Shown piece after piece: positions 1-8,138 of a DNA stretch of 64,000 bases. A program made the position numbers and the translations under genes. Origin of the DNA: Marinoscillum sp040222955 (GTDB taxonomy: Bacteria; Bacteroidota; Bacteroidia; Cytophagales; Cyclobacteriaceae); contig NZ_JAVKCA010000013.1 in the NCBI RefSeq assembly GCF_040222955.1, forward strand, positions 128,499-192,498, given 5' to 3'. How positions within the stretch are numbered: position 1 is the stretch's first letter; every line of letters begins with the position of its first letter. Below the pieces are notes generated by a model. It ran no database searches. It had not been told where the DNA came from and saw only the letters and a list, made by a program, of their open reading frames with translations.

Positions 1-955
1 AGATCCTGGTACCAAAGGTTCCCCCATCAGTAATTTTCAGCGTTTTAGTAGCGCTGAAATTCGTGTTTAAGTTTGATGAAGGCGATAGTCCCCACTCGAG
101 AGAGTCCGAGTTTTGCAGGTTCCCCGATTTCACGTTCCCGATGTTGACCCCTAGTACCCCATTTCCTATTAGCGGACTGTTCAGCTTCACGGTAAACTCA
201 CCCTTTGATGGGTCACCTATGAATAGAGGGTCATCGCTAATACAACCAGGGAAACCACCTACAGCAGCTCGAGCTAGTTCTAGGCTTGCGTAGGTTACTC
301 CGTCCACTCTTACCTGACCTCTGATACAACAGTTAAAAGTCAATGCCGCTGCGTCCGCATCTGGTAGGATTACAAGACTATTCTCGTCGAAGTAACAGGA
401 CTTTATAGAGAGCCCAGAAGCGAGAGATCCTGCGTAAGTTGACTTACTTAGATTGAACTGCGAATTGATGTGAACAGCACTTTCATAACTGCACCCGCCT
501 GGTGCGCTTGCGCTGTTCATACCAAGCGTCAGAGTAGAATTAATGAACCTGTTAAACTTGTGTTTTTGGTCGATGCGCCAGTATAGATAAGTGGTGCCTC
601 CGATAAACATGGAGTTTGTGACATCTCCATCCACAGAGTTATTGGTAGAGCTGCCAATGTTCGATCCAAAATTAACCCAGGTGCATCCGTCTATATCTCC
701 ACGCACCCCTACAAACCCTGTAGCAGCGCCGGTTACCCCATCAAAAATAACATGCCCGTCAGCCTTCAGTTTCTGGCTTCCCGTGCCATAGGTTAACCCA
801 CCTATACTATATACCCCGGTGCCAACCACCGTGACATCACCACTCCCGCCGTAGTTGTTGATAGTTAGTTTTGGAAGTGCCTTTGAGGTTCCCGCGTTTG
901 CATTGTCCCCGCTTTTACTTACATAGTAGGCACCACTTTCTTTGAATTCAGCCAT
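1..955 (-). CDS. tail fibre-like protein with parallel beta-helix, partial (C-terminus beyond window)
   Basis: The frame is open from an ATG at 955 to the window edge, giving at least 318 residues with no stop, so the C-terminus is missing. The N-terminus carries YYVSKSGDNANAG, the usual opening of secreted or phage right-handed parallel beta-helix (pectate-lyase-like) proteins. It is followed by Asn/Gly-rich short strands and a DDPLFIGDP turn typical of such folds. As the gene after the tape measure, a large tail protein and an Ig-like protein, it is most likely the receptor-binding or polysaccharide-degrading tail fibre. The fold call is fairly sure. Any enzymatic activity is inference, because the catalytic region may lie outside the window. 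Confidence 0.72.
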   Translation of the reverse strand, partial: MAEFKESGAYYVSKSGDNANAGTSKALPKLTINNYGGSGDVTVVGTGVYSIGGLTYGTGSQKLKADGHVIFDGVTGAATGFVGVRGDIDGCTWVNFGSNIGSSTNNSVDGDVTNSMFIGGTTYLYWRIDQKHKFNRFINSTLTLGMNSASAPGGCSYESAVHINSQFNLSKSTYAGSLASGLSIKSCYFDENSLVILPDADAAALTFNCCIRGQVRVDGVTYASLELARAAVGGFPGCISDDPLFIGDPSKGEFTVKLNSPLIGNGVLGVNIGNVKSGNLQNSDSLEWGLSPSSNLNTNFSATKTLKITDGGTFGTRI

Positions 956-957
956 GA

Positions 958-1500
958 TTAAACCTCCTTACTTTTTAGTATACCAATCAAATCCGAGAGC
1001 CTGTTAACCTCTGAGGCAATCTGGCTCTCCCAAAACAGGGTAGCTCCATTGATGAAGAGCTGAACAAACCTCTTGTGGCTTATCTCATAGCGCTCACCAT
1101 TGATTTCTACCAGCGCCGAGTTCGTTAGTATTTCAAATTTGATTGATTGAATATCCCGCACAGAAATCTTTGCCAGCTCATTGAGCTGGGAGATGTCGGC
1201 ATCCAGCCTTCTCCTTATTCGCGCAATCTCCTCGGCGCGCTCATACCAACTGCCGTCCACCACACTTACCACCTGATCCATAGTAGCCTCTGTATATTCG
1301 TCGTGAGCTGGGGCCGTTGCCCTGATCGTGATGTCCCCGACGGATAGCGGGGTGAGCTCTATCCCTGATAGTGTCGCATCCCCACTTAATACACTGTAAA
1401 CGATTCTCCGACCGGTGTCCGCCTTTGCACTAAGTACCAGCGGCTCATTCACTCCGAGTTTATACTCCGGTATTTCCGGCCATGTGATTATTTGTTCCAT
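958..1500 (-). CDS. tail protein with N-terminal Ig-like domain
   Basis: This encodes 180 residues. I chose the ATG at 1500 because a longer in-frame start at 1617 would run through the end of the preceding gene, which stops at 1511. Residues 1-80 resemble the bacterial Ig-like folds often found on phage surface proteins: ITWPEIPEYKLG opening, then alternating strands ending in LTPLSVGDITIRATA. Residues 85-130 are predicted helical (YERAEEIARIRRRLDADIS), and the rest is mixed. It lies 10 bp after the large tail protein and just before the beta-helix fibre, so a baseplate-to-fibre connector or adhesion role is likely. No specific family is recognised for the C-terminal half. Confidence 0.65.
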   Translation of the reverse strand: MEQIITWPEIPEYKLGVNEPLVLSAKADTGRRIVYSVLSGDATLSGIELTPLSVGDITIRATAPAHDEYTEATMDQVVSVVDGSWYERAEEIARIRRRLDADISQLNELAKISVRDIQSIKFEILTNSALVEINGERYEISHKRFVQLFINGATLFWESQIASEVNRLSDLIGILKSKEV

Positions 1501-1510
1501 AGTATTGTTT

Positions 1511-3619
1511 TTAGTACGCTTCCAATAGTTTAAAGCTTGCCAGCTTACTCTCAAAATTCTCAATGTCCACCTCCACAAAAGCCTCAAACGTTCTCCCCTT
1601 CCAGGTAACCTCCACAACCTGATTAGGATCTGACTTAAGAGAGATCATTTGCGCATTGGTCAGCGGGTGTTTGAATTTTATCCTATTAGCTATGAACAGG
1701 GGGTCATCGCCCTCATCATAGCCCACATTCTCATTCTCTATGTATCCACCTACCGGGTCTCCCGGTTTGGTGCTCTCCACCATCACGTTACCCTCACCGC
1801 TCTGAAAGCGAAACATCACAACCTCTCCCTGATCATGGGCCTGTATACCACCGGCCTTTATCCAGTTCATGTGTCGGGACAGTGCGCGCCGGGGTGTAAA
1901 ACTCATATTGAAGTATGTGTCCGAGTTGGTCAGATTACTGATGGAGGTGAAGTCGGAGCCTTTCTCCGGGGCATATCCACCCCCGCTTCTCTTCAGCGCC
2001 AGTAGCACCATCGCCGTGTCATAGCGGTTATCCTTCACGTCCTGAGGTTTATATGGATCTCTCCTCACCAGCTCTATCACCGGGCTGCTCGTCACCGCTG
2101 GCTGTGTGAATTCATAGGGATTTTTAACCACCGCGCCCAGTCCAGTGGTATAGCTCCTCGGCGTGTGCGGGGCTCCGAGCGTCCCGTTGTCTTCTTTCTC
2201 ATATTTCTCGGGGCCAAACTTTAGCGCATTGAATATATAATCCAGGGCCGTAGTCTCCTCCAGATCTTTGGGATCTGTGATAGAAAAGGCCACCTTTGAA
2301 TTATCCCAGAAGTACTCTATATCCTCCACCACTATATAGCTCACCCCGGCCTCTACGATCACCCCCACACCTATATTCCGCTCAGCGTTTATCGCTTTTA
2401 TCAGATCGTAGAAAGTCGCTTTAAGCGGATAGCTACTCTCGGGAAACTGCCGGACATACATACCACTGGTATACATCACCAGGCTAAAGGCACCATCCTC
2501 AGCGTATGTGCGCACCTCACTATCTGTGCGGCCCAGGAGTGGGGATATCAGAGGATCATTGCGCCCCGTAAGCTTCTGGAGGCACCGGAGCACCGCCTCA
2601 TAAATCAGCATGCCCTTGCAAGGGGTGTCCTCAAATGTAGTGTCTTGTGTGATCGTATAGCCCCAGTCATCATGCTCCACCTGAGGGCGCGGGCGGTCAC
2701 TGCCACTATCACGAAACCAGGTCATGTAGATCCCTATTTCATCCCCCTTGGAGCCCATGAAGGAGTACCCCGTGATTGTGTCAATATCCACAGTCTCAGT
2801 ATCAGCACTTACCTGTGAAAAGTTGTGGTTATAAAGCTGATGCGGCGCTTCATCATTCAGTATGAAATGCAGCTTGAAGTATGGCACCGAGTCCAGATCC
2901 CACCCGGTATATAGACCCACCGTCAGCGTACCATGAAAGGTGATAGTTACCTGGCCATCCTCCTCCAGTCGGTAATTTGCCACCGGAGTATTTTCATTGA
3001 ATCCCGTAGGTAAATTATAGTTAGTGATCTTCAGGTCATCAGAGATAACCTTCGGTGGCGTATACTGATAGTACATCAGCTCCGGCAGTGTCTGTGGGTT
3101 ACCATCGGCTATGTCCGTGAACATTGGCATACCCTCAGCCTTCCATATCCGTGTGATCAGCTGGGCCTCCAGCGTTACCTCCTCCAGCTCAGTACCAAAT
3201 GCCGTGATCGCATTCCCGTGTATGTCCACGGTGGTAGTCAGCTCCAGATCCTGCTCATCATTGTTCAGTACATTCATCACAAAGTCCTCGGGATCTATCC
3301 CCACAAGAGTCTCCACGTTTTTTTTCGAATACCTGTCAAATGCCAGTTTGCCTGTGATGTAGCTATCCCAGGAGTTGGTAGAGAAATTGTATAAATCTAT
3401 CTGAACAGATACCTGAGCCAAAACTCCGTAAAGTGCGCGCTGCTCATCGATGTACGTTTTCGCGGCCTTCACAAACCTGATTTCATCATAAGTAAATAGA
3501 GGCCATCTAGTCCGGTACCGCTCATTCAGTCGGATAGCCGGAAAGAAGTCCCTCCAGTTCCTGATGTTGCCATAGAATACCTGATCATTCAGCGTTGTTT
3601 TGAATAGATACTGGCTCAT
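1511..3619 (-). CDS. large tail protein downstream of tape measure
   Basis: This 702-residue protein starts within the last codons of the tape-measure gene (4-bp ATGA overlap), so translation is probably coupled. It is rich in beta-strand with many aromatic and acidic residues, and has no signal peptide or membrane segment. In tailed phages the gene right after the tape measure usually encodes distal tail or tail-hub protein, and the size and position fit. I do not recognise a specific family. The C-terminal stretch (VEVTWKGRTFEAFVEVDIEN) looks like a small beta domain of the kind that docks fibres. The tail assignment is confident from context; the hub role is inference. Confidence 0.6.
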   Translation of the reverse strand: MSQYLFKTTLNDQVFYGNIRNWRDFFPAIRLNERYRTRWPLFTYDEIRFVKAAKTYIDEQRALYGVLAQVSVQIDLYNFSTNSWDSYITGKLAFDRYSKKNVETLVGIDPEDFVMNVLNNDEQDLELTTTVDIHGNAITAFGTELEEVTLEAQLITRIWKAEGMPMFTDIADGNPQTLPELMYYQYTPPKVISDDLKITNYNLPTGFNENTPVANYRLEEDGQVTITFHGTLTVGLYTGWDLDSVPYFKLHFILNDEAPHQLYNHNFSQVSADTETVDIDTITGYSFMGSKGDEIGIYMTWFRDSGSDRPRPQVEHDDWGYTITQDTTFEDTPCKGMLIYEAVLRCLQKLTGRNDPLISPLLGRTDSEVRTYAEDGAFSLVMYTSGMYVRQFPESSYPLKATFYDLIKAINAERNIGVGVIVEAGVSYIVVEDIEYFWDNSKVAFSITDPKDLEETTALDYIFNALKFGPEKYEKEDNGTLGAPHTPRSYTTGLGAVVKNPYEFTQPAVTSSPVIELVRRDPYKPQDVKDNRYDTAMVLLALKRSGGGYAPEKGSDFTSISNLTNSDTYFNMSFTPRRALSRHMNWIKAGGIQAHDQGEVVMFRFQSGEGNVMVESTKPGDPVGGYIENENVGYDEGDDPLFIANRIKFKHPLTNAQMISLKSDPNQVVEVTWKGRTFEAFVEVDIENFESKLASFKLLEAY

Positions 3620-5859
3620 AGCTTAAATCCAAATTTCTTTGATAGGTACTTTTTCTTATTCAGACCATCGATCATTTCAGCGCTGTACGTATGGCCATCC
3701 AGGGTGATATTCACCCCAGACTTAGACTTCACAGCGCCCACAATCTCGCGGGTCATTTGCTTCATTTCACCCCTCAGCGCTGAGTGATCCGGCGCGGGGG
3801 CGCTGTTCATTACCACCCCCTCGGGCAGTTGCTTCAGTACCATCCGGTGCAGATCCTTCTCGTTAAATTGCGGATCATTCATAGCCTCCAGGTAGCGCCT
3901 GAAGCGCCTGGTGCTCAGGGCTGTCATGATTGATTCATTATTAGAGATCTTCACCAGGTTATCATCACTGGTGTCCGTGCCTTTGCCATTGAATCCCACC
4001 ACGCCTTTGAAGAAGGCCGGGATAGGCTCAGAGAGTACCACTCCTGCCTGTGTAGCTCCTAGCCCAATGGCCAAAGCTGAGAGAATACCCGGTGGTTTGG
4101 TTTGAGCAAATAACTTTACCGCATTGATTGCCGTGTTCACGGCTATTTCAAAAAGTGCCGCTTGCTGTTCCCGCCGGGCCTGACGGGCCTGGAGAACAGC
4201 CACTTTCCTGTCATACTCTTCGTTGATCTCAGCTTGCGCAGTTTTATTGTCACCAGCCATCTTCAGCTCGTAATCACGCTGACGCTCCACCGCCTGGATC
4301 TGTTTTTCACTGGCGTTGTTTTGAGCCTGAGTGATATTATTAAAGTATTGAACAGCATAGAGTCCTAAATCAAACCAGAATTCCTCTTTCATGTATTCCT
4401 TCACCCGCTCACTCTCAGCCTTCATAGCATCAAGGCCTTTCTTATACTCTTCAACTACCTTATCATTCGCGTCAATGATGTCCTTATCAGCTTTCTCTAT
4501 CTCATTCACTCCCTGGACCAGGAAGTTCTCCAACTCATCCAGCCATCCCGTGCCGCTTTTTTTCATAGCGTCAAAAGCCTCACGTGCCGCATTCTCGAGC
4601 GTCACAGCCAGGCGCAAAGCCGCCAGTTCGGCACCAGAGGTAGAGATAATAAAGTCATCCCACACAAGCTTCCCTTCTTCCGCCACTTTGTTGAGACTTT
4701 CCAGTTGCTTTTCAAGGTAGGTAATAGCCATGGCCAGTGCCTCACTGGTATTTTTGGCGGTTTCGAAATGTGCCCGTAACTCCTCAAACTCTGCAATACT
4801 CATTTGAGTGATTCCATCCTCCACCTCTCTTAATCTATCCTTCAGGGCTTTGGCACTCTCAGCACTGGCCGTATGTGACTTTTTCAGGTCATCTATCTTC
4901 TGGATATAGTCATCGGCACTATCCAGAGAATTCTCAAAGGTTTGGCGGATCTCATCAAATATCTGAGCCACTTCACGGATTGACTTCTGGCCGTCCGTCT
5001 CTAAGAAATCCGATACGGCATCCACTGAGTCTATCAACCAGGTAACAAAGGCTTTCATAGGCCCGGACTCAGCGTCACCGATTGTTTTAAACAGTCGGTC
5101 AAGTGCATCATCGAGGTTTGAGATCTTGCCGCCCAGCGTCTCACTGATCCCGGACATAGATCCGGCGATACCTTCCATCTCCCCGAATGCCTTAATCATT
5201 TCCAAGGCTCCTTTCTCAGTACGGTCGGCCTCTACAGTGATGCCTTTGAATGTTGCTGAGATCTTATTGCCCTCGGTTTTCACTTTGATACCAAGCTCCG
5301 TCCATCGCTCAGTATTATTCACATCAAGGATCGCCTCGACGAGCTGATCCATATCTTTTCCAGCTGCCGCCGTGAAGTCACCCAGAGCCGTGAGCGTTTT
5401 ATTCGTAGGCTGTAGCCCACGGTTTACCAGCTTCACAAATGAGTCCGTAAGCTGCCCCACCTGGAAGGGGGTCTTAGAAGCAAAGTTTACGATCTGAGCC
5501 ATGGCCACCTGTGCAGCTGACCGGCTACCCAGGGCGGTGGTAAGTACTGCCTCCATTTTTTCAAACTCAGCAGTTACGTCTATGATCTTGCCTTGTATTT
5601 CTACCAGCTTATCGGCTAGATAGGCGAGGCTCAAACCTTTGATGGCATTGCCGCCTATTCTACCAAGTCGATCCATCTTGGAGTTTAAGTCATTAAGCTC
5701 TTTTGAAGCACTCCTAGATCCGGTTTTCACCTCATCCATCATGTCATCAATGGCATCTTCCGCGTGTCCGGCCTCACGAGCCGCCTCACGTAGATACTTG
5801 ATGAGCTTATCCAGATCCCCCTTAGGGAGTTTTACTTCAAAATTTGCCTTTGCTGTCAT
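3616..5859 (-). CDS. tail tape measure protein
   Basis: This encodes 747 residues. The N-terminal 270 residues match the tape-measure domain of Mu-like and lambdoid phages: FEKMEAVLTTALGS, FASKTPFQVGQLTDSF, GISETLGGKISNLDDALDRL. The middle (about 290-480) is long amphipathic helix. Around residues 565-610 there is a hydrophobic Ala/Gly-rich segment (AIGLGATQAGVVL) typical of tape measures. The C-terminal part is predicted to be disordered or basic. It follows the frameshifted chaperone, whose stop overlaps this ATG, and precedes a large tail protein, which is the standard order. At about 0.15 nm per residue the length suggests a tail near 110 nm, moderate for a siphovirus-like phage. Confidence 0.88.
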   Translation of the reverse strand: MTAKANFEVKLPKGDLDKLIKYLREAAREAGHAEDAIDDMMDEVKTGSRSASKELNDLNSKMDRLGRIGGNAIKGLSLAYLADKLVEIQGKIIDVTAEFEKMEAVLTTALGSRSAAQVAMAQIVNFASKTPFQVGQLTDSFVKLVNRGLQPTNKTLTALGDFTAAAGKDMDQLVEAILDVNNTERWTELGIKVKTEGNKISATFKGITVEADRTEKGALEMIKAFGEMEGIAGSMSGISETLGGKISNLDDALDRLFKTIGDAESGPMKAFVTWLIDSVDAVSDFLETDGQKSIREVAQIFDEIRQTFENSLDSADDYIQKIDDLKKSHTASAESAKALKDRLREVEDGITQMSIAEFEELRAHFETAKNTSEALAMAITYLEKQLESLNKVAEEGKLVWDDFIISTSGAELAALRLAVTLENAAREAFDAMKKSGTGWLDELENFLVQGVNEIEKADKDIIDANDKVVEEYKKGLDAMKAESERVKEYMKEEFWFDLGLYAVQYFNNITQAQNNASEKQIQAVERQRDYELKMAGDNKTAQAEINEEYDRKVAVLQARQARREQQAALFEIAVNTAINAVKLFAQTKPPGILSALAIGLGATQAGVVLSEPIPAFFKGVVGFNGKGTDTSDDNLVKISNNESIMTALSTRRFRRYLEAMNDPQFNEKDLHRMVLKQLPEGVVMNSAPAPDHSALRGEMKQMTREIVGAVKSKSGVNITLDGHTYSAEMIDGLNKKKYLSKKFGFKL

Positions 5860-6146
5860 CGGTTTTTTGGTCTGTTCCGCTCTATCTCGAGCATCCTTTT
5901 ACCTCTCCACAGATAATACTCCTCGGTGGTCATTTTACCAGCACGCTCCACCTCGCTGGGGACACCCTTACAAAAGATGTCAAGTTCCCGATCTAGTCGG
6001 TTGAGTTCTTCCGCGACAAACCCTCTGAAAGCAGTTGCCTGTAGGCCATCAGCTTCACCTTCGACTTGCTCAAATTGCTCAGGATGGCTTTTGTAGAGGT
6101 GTCGTTGGATACGCCCATATGCTTCAAGAGGGTACTGAAAAAAAAA
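5856..6146 (-). CDS. -1 frameshift extension of the tail assembly chaperone
   Basis: In the -1 frame relative to the upstream 205-aa gene, reading stays open for about 95 codons from a run of nine T (A on the + strand, 6138-6146) to a TGA at 5858-5856. That TGA overlaps the tape-measure ATG. The product reads like real protein, for example LYKSHPEQFEQVEGEADG and TTEEYYLWRGKRMLEIERN. It has no good start of its own in the early part. Slippage at the T9 run would fuse about 155 residues of the chaperone to this tail. This mirrors the gpG/gpGT arrangement of lambda and the equivalent frameshift of Mu-like phages. Frame openness and position are seen; use of the slip site is inference. Confidence 0.72.
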   Translation of the reverse strand, partial: FFFQYPLEAYGRIQRHLYKSHPEQFEQVEGEADGLQATAFRGFVAEELNRLDRELDIFCKGVPSEVERAGKMTTEEYYLWRGKRMLEIERNRPKNR

Positions 6147-6610
6147 TCGCGCTGATGGTCGGGTAGTTGTTTAAATGCCCGCACCTTTTCCAGCAGGATA
6201 TCATTATCAAACTGTGCGTGATCTTCATCTTTAAAGAAGTACATCACCCCGCCCATCCGGTACAGTGCTTCATCATCCGTGCATGTGGTGATCATATCCT
6301 TCAGCCCGTAGGCCAGGAGTCCCACACGGCTGGCATCATGGTCATTATTAGCGGCAAGGATCTGGTTGAGAAACTCCACCACCTTATCCACGCTTATACT
6401 GGCACCAAACCATTTGTGAGCCCCGCTAATGGCCACCTTCCGCTTGATCGGTATGTCCAGGTCATTCTTGTACCGGTACAGCTGGCGGCCCTCTATCATT
6501 ATGCCGCGCACAGGTACTATGAGTTTCTTATTGGCATTATCCACAGTAAGCGGCTCGTAGGTGAGCCGCTCCAGCCAGTTGATGAGTTTTGTTATCAGTC
6601 TTTTTAACAT
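5993..6610 (-). CDS. tail assembly chaperone (G-type product)
   Basis: This encodes 205 residues, starting 4 bp after the small Cys-rich gene upstream. The sequence is not recognisable by motif, but it is mostly helical, acidic/basic mixed, and lies between the tail tube candidate and the tape measure, where tail chaperones sit. A T9 run near codons 155-158 (DFFF) offers a -1 slip into a long open frame that ends on the tape-measure start. That strongly supports the chaperone call. The zero-frame end (GLSRKNSTD) is short and polar. It should bind the tape measure during tail assembly in the infected cell. Confidence 0.72.
   Translation of the reverse strand: MLKRLITKLINWLERLTYEPLTVDNANKKLIVPVRGIMIEGRQLYRYKNDLDIPIKRKVAISGAHKWFGASISVDKVVEFLNQILAANNDHDASRVGLLAYGLKDMITTCTDDEALYRMGGVMYFFKDEDHAQFDNDILLEKVRAFKQLPDHQRDFFFSTLLKHMGVSNDTSTKAILSNLSKSKVKLMAYRQLLSEGLSRKNSTD
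6138..6146 (-). promoter_or_regulatory. probable -1 ribosomal slippery site (T9)
   Basis: Nine consecutive T on the coding strand within the tail chaperone, read GAT TTT TTT TTC in zero frame, allow re-pairing of both tRNAs one base back. The -1 frame then stays open up to the tape-measure start. No homopolymer of this length was noticed in the neighbouring genes. Confidence 0.65.
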
Positions 6611-6614
6611 GCGT

Positions 6615-6761
6615 TTAACGGATTATTCGTTGTTGTAAAATCAGGCCACATCCACACTTCAGTCCTTCTATTTTTCCCCTGGTGCAGTCATCAGTAAAAT
6701 CTATGGGGGATGCACGCTCCTCCTTGCACTTGGATTTGGTACAGACAGCGGAGAGCCCCAT
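6615..6761 (-). CDS. small Cys-rich protein, 48 aa, zinc-ribbon-like
   Basis: This is a 48-residue frame between two well-supported tail genes. Its ATG lies 7 bp after the tail tube candidate ends and its stop lies 4 bp before the chaperone starts, so the spacing is that of an operon gene. Five cysteines (positions 7, 12, 26, 36, 38; CTKSKC near the N-terminus and KCGCG near the C-terminus) suggest metal binding. It resembles small phage zinc-finger proteins in size only. A structural role in the tail or a regulatory role are both possible. Not a recognised family. Confidence 0.6.
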   Translation of the reverse strand: MGLSAVCTKSKCKEERASPIDFTDDCTRGKIEGLKCGCGLILQQRIIR

Positions 6762-6768
6762 GATATTC

Positions 6769-7152
6769 TTATGCGCTTGCCACACTTAATACCACAGTTA
6801 CCATAAACTGCTTTGTGGCATCAGGTAAATACATGTCTGTATCAGCAGTCCCAAGAGCTATACTTACCACCCGGGCATTATAGTCTATGGTATTAGCCGG
6901 GTTCATATTGAGCCCAGAGGCGGCAGTGATGTAAGCATCTATAGCAGCCACCAGCTCTGTCTTCACCAGGTCATCAAAGGCCGTTGCTTTATTGGCGTTT
7001 ACAGAGGCCGAGCAGGCTATTCCAAAAGTCACCGTTTCAGTAATCTTAGCTGTCCCAATAGCGGCAGCCGTACTCCCTACGGTATGGCCCGAAGGCACTG
7101 AGCCCGGGTCAAGGTTTCTGTCCAGATAGACGTTTTTAGTATTTATTGCCAT
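6769..7152 (-). CDS. candidate major tail tube protein
   Basis: This encodes 127 residues with no signal peptide. It is rich in Ala, Thr and Val with alternating beta strands (ITETVTFGIACSASV, ARVVSIALGTADTDMY, QFMVTVVLSVASA) and one helical stretch (TAFDDLVKTELVAAIDAYI). Small beta-rich proteins of this type just ahead of the tail chaperone and tape measure are usually tail tube subunits. It lies directly after the holin candidate and before the Cys-rich small gene. It is shorter than most tube proteins, so a tail terminator or decoration protein is an alternative. Confidence 0.5.
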   Translation of the reverse strand: MAINTKNVYLDRNLDPGSVPSGHTVGSTAAAIGTAKITETVTFGIACSASVNANKATAFDDLVKTELVAAIDAYITAASGLNMNPANTIDYNARVVSIALGTADTDMYLPDATKQFMVTVVLSVASA

Positions 7153-7155
7153 GAT

Positions 7156-7638
7156 TTATGGTTTTTGGTTAGTTAGGATTTTGGTTTTATCACTGGAGCC
7201 TTTTGAGCTACCGAAGTAATACTGGAAGATGGTCAGTGCTACACCCTCAATGATGCCCATCAGCTGGTGAACCATCGGGTTAGCGGCAGTCCCTTCCACG
7301 AAAATGATAGAGATTACCATTAGCAGGAAAGTACCAAGAGCCACAGATCCGGCCACATACATCATAGCATCTGACTTTCCGGATTTGGCTATTTCTATTT
7401 CCCTGTTACGGGCATTGGCCACATCCGCCAACCTCATGGACAGCTCCTCCAGATCCAGGGCTTTCAACTCTCTGGCCATACCCAATGCCTCCGGGCTTAG
7501 TTGGTCAGGATTCTCCTTATCTATCACATCGCTCAACCTGTTCAGGGCTTTGATACCCGTGATGTCCCCCACAATATCCAGGGCTTTGGGGGCGTTGCGT
7601 TTCGCCCAATCGAGTAGTTTAAATTTATTGTCGCTCAT
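7156..7638 (-). CDS. holin-like membrane protein
   Basis: This encodes 160 residues. The N-terminal 90 residues are soluble and helical. Two membrane segments follow (about residues 91-113, AMMYVAGSVALGTFLLMVIS, and 122-144, MVHQLMGIIEGVALTIFQYY), with a polar basic C-terminus (SSKGSSDKTK). This layout is common for holins and holin-like proteins of Bacteroidota phages. It lies 3 bp after a 30-aa membrane peptide and close to the peptidase gene, forming the lysis cassette. It would permeabilise the inner membrane to release the endopeptidase. Family membership is not certain from sequence alone. Confidence 0.65.
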   Translation of the reverse strand: MSDNKFKLLDWAKRNAPKALDIVGDITGIKALNRLSDVIDKENPDQLSPEALGMARELKALDLEELSMRLADVANARNREIEIAKSGKSDAMMYVAGSVALGTFLLMVISIIFVEGTAANPMVHQLMGIIEGVALTIFQYYFGSSKGSSDKTKILTNQKP

Positions 7639-7641
7639 GGC

Positions 7642-7734
7642 TTAACTTATAAGTGAAATAAAGAGGAGGCACAGGATCAGAAAGGCCAAAGCCTTCTTGA
7701 TGGCTCTCCAGTTAAAATGCTTCAGGGAAGTCAT
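7642..7734 (-). CDS. 30-aa hydrophobic peptide in lysis cassette
   Basis: This short frame starts on an ATG overlapping the stop of the peptidase gene (ATGA) and ends 3 bp before the holin candidate. The peptide has a basic N-terminus (HFNWRAIKK) followed by one hydrophobic segment (ALAFLILCLLFISLIS) containing a single Cys. It could be an antiholin, a tiny holin or a minimal outer-membrane spanin (lipobox-like but poor). The tight coupling on both sides argues that it is a real gene. Confidence 0.55.
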   Translation of the reverse strand: MTSLKHFNWRAIKKALAFLILCLLFISLIS

Positions 7735-8138
7735 ACCAACTCAAAGTGTGGTTTATCCCATCCCTTAAATTCACGGCTCCCAAAGGTGCCGCCCCACCGT
7801 ACTTTTATACCCATTTCATGAGCAGTGGCCAATACCACCCCGGCGATTATCGCCAGGTGCACATCATCCCACGAGGCCTTTCCGTCCACCCAGGCATATA
7901 CATCCACGGCATTACCATCCTGGTGCTTACCCCGGATCTTATACCCATCACACTTCGACTTCTTTGCCATATACAAATCATATTGCTCCTCATCAGTCCT
8001 TACCCCACCATACTTTGGTATACCAAAGTCAATTGGGCTATTAGCCAGAGCCCGCTCCATAAGGCTTACCAGCACTGGGTTCACCCCAGCCAGACGGGCT
8101 TTACTAGATGTTCCAAATTCAAAATTTTCCATAGTCAA
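7731..8138 (-). CDS. endolysin, M15-type peptidoglycan endopeptidase
   Basis: This encodes 135 residues. The zinc site of the M15 (VanY / L-alanyl-D-glutamate peptidase) family is visible: GKHQDGNAVDV gives His72 and Asp79, and WDKPHFEL gives His131 with a nearby acidic catalytic residue. The length fits a single-domain phage endolysin, and there is no signal peptide, so a holin is needed for its release. It overlaps the upstream coiled-coil membrane protein by 4 bp and the downstream 30-aa peptide by 3 bp. It would cut the stem peptide of peptidoglycan at lysis. High confidence. Confidence 0.9.
   Translation of the reverse strand: MTMENFEFGTSSKARLAGVNPVLVSLMERALANSPIDFGIPKYGGVRTDEEQYDLYMAKKSKCDGYKIRGKHQDGNAVDVYAWVDGKASWDDVHLAIIAGVVLATAHEMGIKVRWGGTFGSREFKGWDKPHFELV

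Noticed and set aside
1501..1617. Longer start for the Ig-like tail protein
   Set aside because: It would lie inside the preceding tail gene and gives an Arg/Trp-rich stretch unlike the rest; the ATG at 1500 fits the 10-bp gap.
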